A stretch of DNA of 12,656 bases, taken from contig JAXLQJ010000103.1 of assembly GCA_046331705.1 (NCBI GenBank), positions 1 to 12,656 on the forward strand, in the 5' to 3' direction. The notes beneath the pieces are model-generated. The model searched no databases. It had not been told where the DNA came from and saw only the letters and a list, made by a program, of their open reading frames with translations. The DNA comes from JADJOY01 sp046331705 [NCBI: bacterium] (GTDB lineage: Bacteria > JADJOY01). The translations under genes and the position numbers were made by a program. Positions 8,120 to 12,656 of the stretch are shown here, piece after piece. Position 1 is the stretch's first letter. Every line of letters starts with the position of its first letter.

Positions 8120-9583
8120 TCAGCCGGCGCCGGCGTAGCGGGTCACGAGCGCGGGCAGGTTGTGCAGGAAGACCGCCGCCAGAAGCACGGCGATCCAGCG
8201 CGCGGCGCGCGGCGCGCGAGCGTGCAGGCGTGCGAGCCAATCGCCGCCGAGCACCGCCCACAGCGGGAAGATCTGCAGCAGATAGGTCGCCTTGATCGTG
8301 TCGCCCTTGTCGGGGTTCGGATACATGAGCAGGAACCAGGCGTAGCCCACGAGCGTGCCGCCGATGGTCGCGGTGAGCGTGAAGCGCGCGGCCTCGTCGT
8401 CGCCTGTGCGCTCGGATGCGCGTGCCACGGCGAAGCGGAGCGCGCGCGCGAAGGCCGCTCCCAGCGCCACCAGGGCGAGCACCGTCGGCGCGAGCGAGAT
8501 CGCGTTGACGCGCCCCAGGTAGCGGCCCACGCGGAAGCGATTGGTCTCGAGCACGGCGGGGACGGGCGGCACGACCGTGCGCGCTTCCAGCTCCGGCCCG
8601 GAGACCCAGCGCTGCTCGGCGACGTCGCGACCCCACACGATCCAGTAGCCCCAGTAATCGCCCCAGACCTCCGTGTAGAGAAGCGGCCACAGCCGGTTGG
8701 GAAAGCCCGGCCGGATCGGATCGCGGAACACGGTGGCGAGCGCCAGATCGCCGTAGAAGCTCGCGGGCTGGTTGGCGATCGAGAGCTCGCGCGCGTGACC
8801 GCGGTTGAACGCGAGCGCCGAGCCGAAGCGCAGGTGCAAGAAGACGTAGAACCAGCCGCCGAGCTGGGCCGCGAGCGTGAGCGCGAGGAGCCCGGCGACG
8901 AGCCATTCCCGCGCGCGCCGCGGCCGCTGGACGGATCGGACGCCGATCAAGCACGCCGCGGCGCCCAGCGCGGCCGCTCCCCATTGTCGCGAGAGCAGCA
9001 CCGCGCCGCCGAGGGCGGCGAGCGTCGCCACGCGCGCCAGCCGCACGCGTTCCGCGAGCAAGAGCGCGAGGGTGGAGTCGAGGAAGAGGACGACGAAACA
9101 CGCCGCGTACGGCTCGCCGCGGATGAAGGCGAACGACTTGTAGTAGACGGGACAGAGCGCGATGAGGCCGAGCGCGCCGAGCTTGACGACGGGCTGGCTC
9201 GAGACCCGCCCGCACAGACGCAGCACCCCGTGGGTCAGGACCATCGACAAGAGCCACTGGAAGAGCTGCGCGAGCTTGAGCGCGGTCGCGATCTCGGCGC
9301 CGACGCGGATCGCCAGCGCCGGGACCACGTACGGTAACGGCGGTGAGAAGAACTCGGTGGTGTCCCACGGCGTCGGCAGGCGGCCCTGCTGGCCGAGGGT
9401 CACGAGGTAGTTGATGTGGGCGCTGCCGTCGTAGTTGATGGCTGGCGCGTGTCGGAGCGCGTTCACCAGCACGATCGCGTTGATGAGCACCCACAGCCCC
9501 ACCAGCCGAGGATCGAGCCGCGTGCCCTCGCGGAACGGGTCCGTGAGGCGCGAGCGTGGCGAGGGAGGCGACGGTTCGGTCAC
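8120..9583 (-). CDS. multi-spanning membrane protein, probable GT-C-fold glycosyltransferase
   Basis: A 487-residue integral membrane protein with about ten hydrophobic segments, starting near residue 27. The first extracytoplasmic loop has INYDGSAHINYL (49-60) and TEFFSPPLPY (76-85). This resembles the acidic loop and PPL(Y) motif of GT39/ArnT/PMT-like enzymes, which move sugars from polyprenyl-phosphate carriers to lipids, proteins or glycans on the outer face of the inner membrane. A second aromatic loop (about 300-318, GDYWGYW) and YPNPDKGDTIKATYL (421-435) before the last helices also fit that plan. The donor and acceptor are unknown. The start is GTG (9583) without a clear ribosome site, so the first residues are uncertain. 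It appears to be transcribed alone. Another polytopic membrane family remains possible. Confidence 0.68.
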   Translation of the reverse strand: MTEPSPPSPRSRLTDPFREGTRLDPRLVGLWVLINAIVLVNALRHAPAINYDGSAHINYLVTLGQQGRLPTPWDTTEFFSPPLPYVVPALAIRVGAEIATALKLAQLFQWLLSMVLTHGVLRLCGRVSSQPVVKLGALGLIALCPVYYKSFAFIRGEPYAACFVVLFLDSTLALLLAERVRLARVATLAALGGAVLLSRQWGAAALGAAACLIGVRSVQRPRRAREWLVAGLLALTLAAQLGGWFYVFLHLRFGSALAFNRGHARELSIANQPASFYGDLALATVFRDPIRPGFPNRLWPLLYTEVWGDYWGYWIVWGRDVAEQRWVSGPELEARTVVPPVPAVLETNRFRVGRYLGRVNAISLAPTVLALVALGAAFARALRFAVARASERTGDDEAARFTLTATIGGTLVGYAWFLLMYPNPDKGDTIKATYLLQIFPLWAVLGGDWLARLHARAPRAARWIAVLLAAVFLHNLPALVTRYAGAG

Positions 9584-9619
9584 GGTTGTGGAGCGCCGGC
9601 GGTGGCAGATGGGGCGGGG

Positions 9620-9647
9620 ATCATACGACTCCTCCGGTGCGCCGCAA
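9620..9647 (-). promoter_or_regulatory. candidate promoter of the GT-C-like gene
   Basis: On the minus strand a good -10 hexamer TATGAT (9625-9620, 5 of 6) stands out in GC-rich DNA. TTGCGG (9647-9642, 3 of 6) lies 16 bases upstream. Transcription would begin near 9613, giving a leader of about 30 bases before the GTG at 9583. The position in the gap after the peptidase gene supports it; the -35 match is weak. Confidence 0.42.
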
Positions 9648-9730
9648 GCTCGCGACTCGCTGCGCGCCGCACGGCCACGCTTCGGGGCAACCGCGACGGA
9701 AGCGCCGCCGCACCGGTGCAGGGCCCGTGG

Positions 9731-11461
9731 TCAACGCGCCGGTGGCTCGCCGCGCTCGGTTTCGAGCTCGGTGACGTCGTCGAGGAGCTCGCGCAAGGCG
9801 GGATAGTCGACGAGCGCCAGCCCCCGCTCGAGATCGCGCCGCGCACCGGCGAGATCGCCGAGCCGCATGCGCAAGGAGCCCAGCTCGTAGAGATAGATCA
9901 CCGTCCACATCTTGCTGGGCTGTTGCGCCAGCAACCGCTGGTAAGCGTCGATGGCCCGGTCGAGCTCGCCGCTCGCGTCCGCTTCCTCGGCCACCCGCTG
10001 AAGCTCGCGCGGATCGCTGGGCAGCGGCTGGCGAGCGGCGTTGGCATCGGTGGGCACGAAGCGCACCACCCACGCGCGCTCCTGGGGAAGCCAGCGGCGC
10101 GCGGCCTCGCGCACGTTCTCCGGCGTGAGCGCGCGGACCCGCTCCTCGTACGCGCTCGTCGCTTGCTCGATCCCGAGCGCCGCCGCCGCTCCCACGGTGC
10201 CCGCCAGCGAGAAGTAGGGGCGGTCGCTGACCAAGGGCCGCTTGGCGACGGCGCGCAGCGCGGCGTGGCGCTCGCGCTCGAGCTCGCGCGGATCGATCCC
10301 GCGTTCCCGCGCCCCGGCCAGCACGCGCTCGAGCTCCCGCTCGGCGCCGGCGCCGGTGGTCGAGAGCACGAAGAGGTCGCGATCCACGCCGCCGCCCACG
10401 CCCGCGTCGAGCAGCCGCCGCTCGCCGCGCTTGCGATTCGAGAGCGCCGACGCCAGCAGCTCGAGCGCGAGCCGATCGCGCTGCTCGGCCTCGTCGGCGT
10501 CGAGCGCCGGTCCCACCCACGCGCAGGTGACGCGTTCGCGGGTGAGCGAAGGCGAGGGCACCACGGCTCGGCCGCCGGGCATGTCGTCGGGCTCGCGCGG
10601 CGTCGGGGGCGAGGGCGGTCCGGACGCGATCGCCGCGAAGGCTTGCTGGATGGCCAGGAGCGCGTCGCCGGGCTCGACGTCTCCGGCGACCACCACCGCC
10701 GCATGGTTCGGGTGGTACCAGAGATCGTAGAACTGGCGCACCTGCTCGCGGGTGAGGGCGCGCGCCTGGGTATGCCCCGCGGCGTCGAGGACTCCCGCGC
10801 CGTAGGGGTGGGCACGAAAGACCAAGCTCTCGAGCAGCTCGTCGCGCCGCTGTCCCTCGGTCACGGTCGCCGCTTCCTCGGCGACCAGCCGCTCGCGCTC
10901 GTGCTCGAAGGCGCTCGGCTCGAAGGTGAGGCCGCGCATGCGATCGGCCTCCAGCATGAGCACCGTGGAGAGCTGCGCCGTGGGCACGCGCGCGTCGTAG
11001 TAGAGCGTCACGTCCTGACGCGTGTAGGCGTTCGATTCGCCGCCCAGCGCGTGAACGCGCGCGTCGTGCTGGCCAGCGGGCGTGGCGGTGGTGCCCGCGT
11101 ACATCGCGTGCTCGGTCAGGTGTGCGATGCCGGTGGTGGCCGGCCCTTCCATGCGCTTGCCGACCGCGTACACGACGAAGACCGATACCTGCCCCGCGTG
11201 ATTGCCGGGGTCGCGGATCGCGAGCGCCGTGAGGCCATTGGCGAGGATGCGACGCTCGAACGAGCGTCCCGCGACCGTGAGCGCGCCGGGATCGAATCCC
11301 TCCCGCGCGGCGCTGGGCGTGGGTGCGGACGGCGCCGCGGGCGCAGCGAGGTCGGCCGCGCTCGCAGGTCGAGGAGCGGGCGCGCACGCCGTCGCGCAGA
11401 GGCATGCGCACGCTCCCGCGAGCGCCGACACGAGGCGGCCGATCGGACGACGAGTGCTCAT
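9731..11461 (-). CDS. M16 family zinc metallopeptidase, lipoprotein, with TPR-like tail
   Basis: A 576-residue pitrilysin-family (M16) peptidase. The N-terminus is a lipoprotein signal (basic MSTRRPIGR, hydrophobic core, ATAC ending at Cys26), so it should be membrane-anchored outside the cytoplasm. The inverted zinc motif HxxEH is intact (H114-L-T-E117-H118), with the third zinc ligand in VAEE (Glu195 or 196) and the typical GGESNAYTRQD (140-150). An M16_C-type domain follows (about 236-470). Residues about 484-555 form helical TPR-like pairs (DASGELDRAIDAYQRLL, LGDLAGARRDLERGL), unusual for the family. Single-unit M16 proteins often work as pairs, but no partner gene lies nearby. The ATG at 11461 has GGAG 6 bases upstream. 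It overlaps the permease stop by 4 bases (ATGA), implying translational coupling. The substrate is unknown. Confidence 0.9.
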   Translation of the reverse strand: MSTRRPIGRLVSALAGACACLCATACAPAPRPASAADLAAPAAPSAPTPSAAREGFDPGALTVAGRSFERRILANGLTALAIRDPGNHAGQVSVFVVYAVGKRMEGPATTGIAHLTEHAMYAGTTATPAGQHDARVHALGGESNAYTRQDVTLYYDARVPTAQLSTVLMLEADRMRGLTFEPSAFEHERERLVAEEAATVTEGQRRDELLESLVFRAHPYGAGVLDAAGHTQARALTREQVRQFYDLWYHPNHAAVVVAGDVEPGDALLAIQQAFAAIASGPPSPPTPREPDDMPGGRAVVPSPSLTRERVTCAWVGPALDADEAEQRDRLALELLASALSNRKRGERRLLDAGVGGGVDRDLFVLSTTGAGAERELERVLAGARERGIDPRELERERHAALRAVAKRPLVSDRPYFSLAGTVGAAAALGIEQATSAYEERVRALTPENVREAARRWLPQERAWVVRFVPTDANAARQPLPSDPRELQRVAEEADASGELDRAIDAYQRLLAQQPSKMWTVIYLYELGSLRMRLGDLAGARRDLERGLALVDYPALRELLDDVTELETERGEPPAR

Positions 11462-12405
11462 GACGTGCTCCGCGTGGGGACGACGGGGCCGGGCGTTCGC
11501 GTGCGCGGCTCGACCTCGCGCTCGCGCAGCACGAGGCCGATCCCGACCCCCGCGAACAGCAGCGCGCCGCCCAGCCAATGGGCGCGCGTCGGCAGCGAGC
11601 CGCGAAAGACCTCGAACCACGGCGCCAGCGCGTGCTTCATCCAGATGGCGATCACCGGCTCGGCGAGGATGACCAGGTTCACGTAGAAGACCCGAACGTA
11701 CTTGACCGCGTAGTGGAAGACGGTGTGACCGCCGATGGTGGGCACCAGCAGCAGGAGCGCGAGCGCCGCCCACTCGGTGCCGTGGGGATCGGGATGGGTG
11801 AGCGCGACACCTCGGCGCGCGGCGCCGAGGGAAGCGACGGCGACTCCGATCGCCGAGATCGCGCACACGTAGCTCGCGAAGCTGAGCCGCTGCCGTAGGC
11901 GCCGTGCCAGCGCGCGGGTGGTCACGATCGCGACGCAGCTGCCGAGCACGATGACGTCGCCCACCAGCTGCGCCGGCTCGAAACGGTAGTCGTTCCACAC
12001 CAGCACCACGAGCCCGACCGCCGCCAGCGCCATCGACACGAGCATCGAGCGCGTGATCGCCTCGCCCAGGAAGAGCGCGCCGACCAGCGCCGCGATCACG
12101 GGTTGCGAGACGAGCAGCAGCACCGTGCTCTCGTAGCTGGTCTTCTGGAAGCCCATCGGAAACCACACGAAGTGCAGGCCGAACGTGATGCCGCCGGCGA
12201 CCAGCGCGAGCCGCGCGCCGCGGTCGAGCGCCGCGAGCTCGGCTCGCATCCGCCGCGACGCGAAGGGCGCGAACACCAGCGTGGTGGTACCGAGCCGCCA
12301 GACCGCGATCGCCTCGGGCGGCAGCGCCGCGAGCACGATCAGCACCGCGGCGGAGCTGATGGCCACCGTTCCCACGAGCAGCGTCGCGATCGGCGGCGGC
12401 TTCAT
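11458..12405 (-). CDS. EamA/DMT-family permease
   Basis: A 315-residue inner-membrane transporter of the drug/metabolite transporter superfamily, with the expected two EamA repeats (about 6-137 and 148-294) and some ten membrane helices. Repeat ends show the family pattern: QPVIAALVGALFLGEAI (101-117) and the matching AEPVIAIWMKH (248-258). Family members export amino acids, sugars or other small metabolites, and the substrate is not predictable. I start at the ATG at 12405, where the first helix begins a few residues later. An in-frame ATG at 12537 would add 44 Pro/Arg-rich residues with no membrane segment and sits inside a hairpin. Neither start has a clear ribosome site. The last bases overlap the peptidase start as ATGA. 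Confidence 0.88.
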   Translation of the reverse strand: MKPPPIATLLVGTVAISSAAVLIVLAALPPEAIAVWRLGTTTLVFAPFASRRMRAELAALDRGARLALVAGGITFGLHFVWFPMGFQKTSYESTVLLLVSQPVIAALVGALFLGEAITRSMLVSMALAAVGLVVLVWNDYRFEPAQLVGDVIVLGSCVAIVTTRALARRLRQRLSFASYVCAISAIGVAVASLGAARRGVALTHPDPHGTEWAALALLLLVPTIGGHTVFHYAVKYVRVFYVNLVILAEPVIAIWMKHALAPWFEVFRGSLPTRAHWLGGALLFAGVGIGLVLREREVEPRTRTPGPVVPTRSTS

Positions 12406-12525
12406 CCCGGGCGATATCGCATCGCCGCGCGCCGGTGGGTAGGGCCGCGGGAGCGCTCCTTCACCGTCGCGCCGACGAGCGTAGCGGGTCGACTTTGGGG
12501 GTGGGGCGGGGGGCTGGAACAGGCC

Positions 12526-12540
12526 CCGATGAAGCATCGG
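12526..12540. other. perfect short hairpin upstream of the permease gene
   Basis: CCGATG-AAG-CATCGG is a perfect 6-bp stem with a 3-base loop. It lies about 120 bases upstream of the chosen permease start and covers the alternative ATG at 12537. If that stretch is transcribed, the hairpin would be in the leader; otherwise it may be the remains of a terminator for an upstream gene. Its role is not clear. Confidence 0.35.
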
Positions 12541-12656
12541 CAGGCGCGCAGAGCTCGTGACGGCGAGTTTTTCGGCAGCGCAGTTAACGCGCTGCGTCGT
12601 GCGCGCTACACTGCGGGGAGACCGCGACGGTTCTGGAACGCGACTGGTTGGATCGA
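12538..12656. promoter_or_regulatory. non-coding right end with a dyad and a weak rightward promoter candidate
   Basis: No coding frame is convincing here. An inverted repeat (GCAGCGC 12575-12581, GCGCTGC 12589-12595) surrounds a 7-base centre containing GTTAAC. Ten bases further right is TACACT (12605-12610), a possible -10 (4 of 6). The best -35, TTAACG (12584-12589), is only 15 bases away, which is short. If used, it would drive a rightward gene beyond the window, divergent from the permease, with the dyad overlapping the -35. Confidence 0.25.

Noticed and set aside
7295-9337. Long rightward open frame opposite sulP and the GT-C gene
   Set aside because: Glu/Arg/His-rich composition typical of antisense shadows of GC-rich membrane-protein genes, with no recognisable domain.
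5271-9494. A 1407-codon leftward open frame across pgm, sulP and the GT-C gene
   Set aside because: It runs in the wrong frame through three genes with intact family motifs, and its product is an Arg/Ala/His-rich low-complexity sequence.
9678-9704. Inverted repeat CGCTTC/GAAGCG downstream of the M16 gene as a terminator
   Set aside because: Only a 6-bp stem with a 15-base loop and no T-run; expected by chance in such GC-rich sequence.
9416-11686. Long rightward open frame opposite the M16 peptidase
   Set aside because: It covers a gene whose zinc motif, lipobox and ribosome site are intact on the other strand; no domain is visible in this frame.
11462-12166. N-terminal extension of the M16 peptidase into the permease gene
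   Set aside because: The open frame continues upstream but is Arg/Ala-rich. The ATG at 11461 is followed at once by a lipoprotein signal and preceded by GGAG.
12553-12572. CTCG/CGAG hairpin followed by TTTTT as a rightward terminator
   Set aside because: The stem has four good pairs, extended only by A-U and G-U pairs, and no rightward gene precedes it in the window.

Overview
The window is very GC-rich, gene-dense bacterial chromosome. It carries seven complete genes, all read from the minus strand. The features suggest a Gram-negative organism of a high-GC lineage (Myxococcota, Binatota or related former deltaproteobacterial groups): a lipoprotein signal on an M16 protease, a CSLREA/choice-of-anchor Q surface protein, an E. 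coli-type phosphoglucomutase, and near-universal G or C at third codon positions. No rRNA or marker gene is present, so this placement is inference. I see no mobile element, CRISPR array, tRNA, phage gene or recognisable defence system.

Layout in the direction of transcription (right to left). (1) 12656-12406 is non-coding, with a dyad and a weak possible rightward promoter. (2) An EamA-family permease (12405-11458) overlaps a lipoprotein M16 zinc peptidase with a TPR-like tail (11461-9731) by 4 bases (ATGA), a clear two-gene operon. (3) A 147-base gap holds a plausible promoter, followed by a multi-spanning GT-C-like membrane glycosyltransferase (9583-8120). (4) A 120-base gap precedes a tight cluster: a SulP anion transporter with STAS domain (7999-6329), phosphoglucomutase pgm (6301-4652) and a YaiI/UPF0178 protein (4617-4165), with gaps of 27 and 34 bases, closed by twin hairpins. 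(5) A large exported protein (3984-196) has its own promoter. It combines a CSLREA/beta-helix head, a choice-of-anchor Q motif, seven fibronectin-like repeats each carrying a cysteine pair, and a hydrophobic/basic C-terminal tail. A strong hairpin lies just beyond it. The first 39 bases may be the end of a rightward gene converging on that hairpin.

The genes form at least four separate units and mostly look like housekeeping or envelope functions (nutrient or anion transport, sugar-phosphate metabolism, envelope proteolysis, glycosylation, surface protein). The most interesting part is the control region and architecture of the large surface protein. A good sigma-70-like promoter (TTGACG-N17-TACGAT) has a perfect 6-5-6 dyad filling its spacer. 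A second hairpin in the predicted leader would bury the ribosome-binding site. Together these suggest tight control of a costly extracellular protein, but this is inferred from sequence only.
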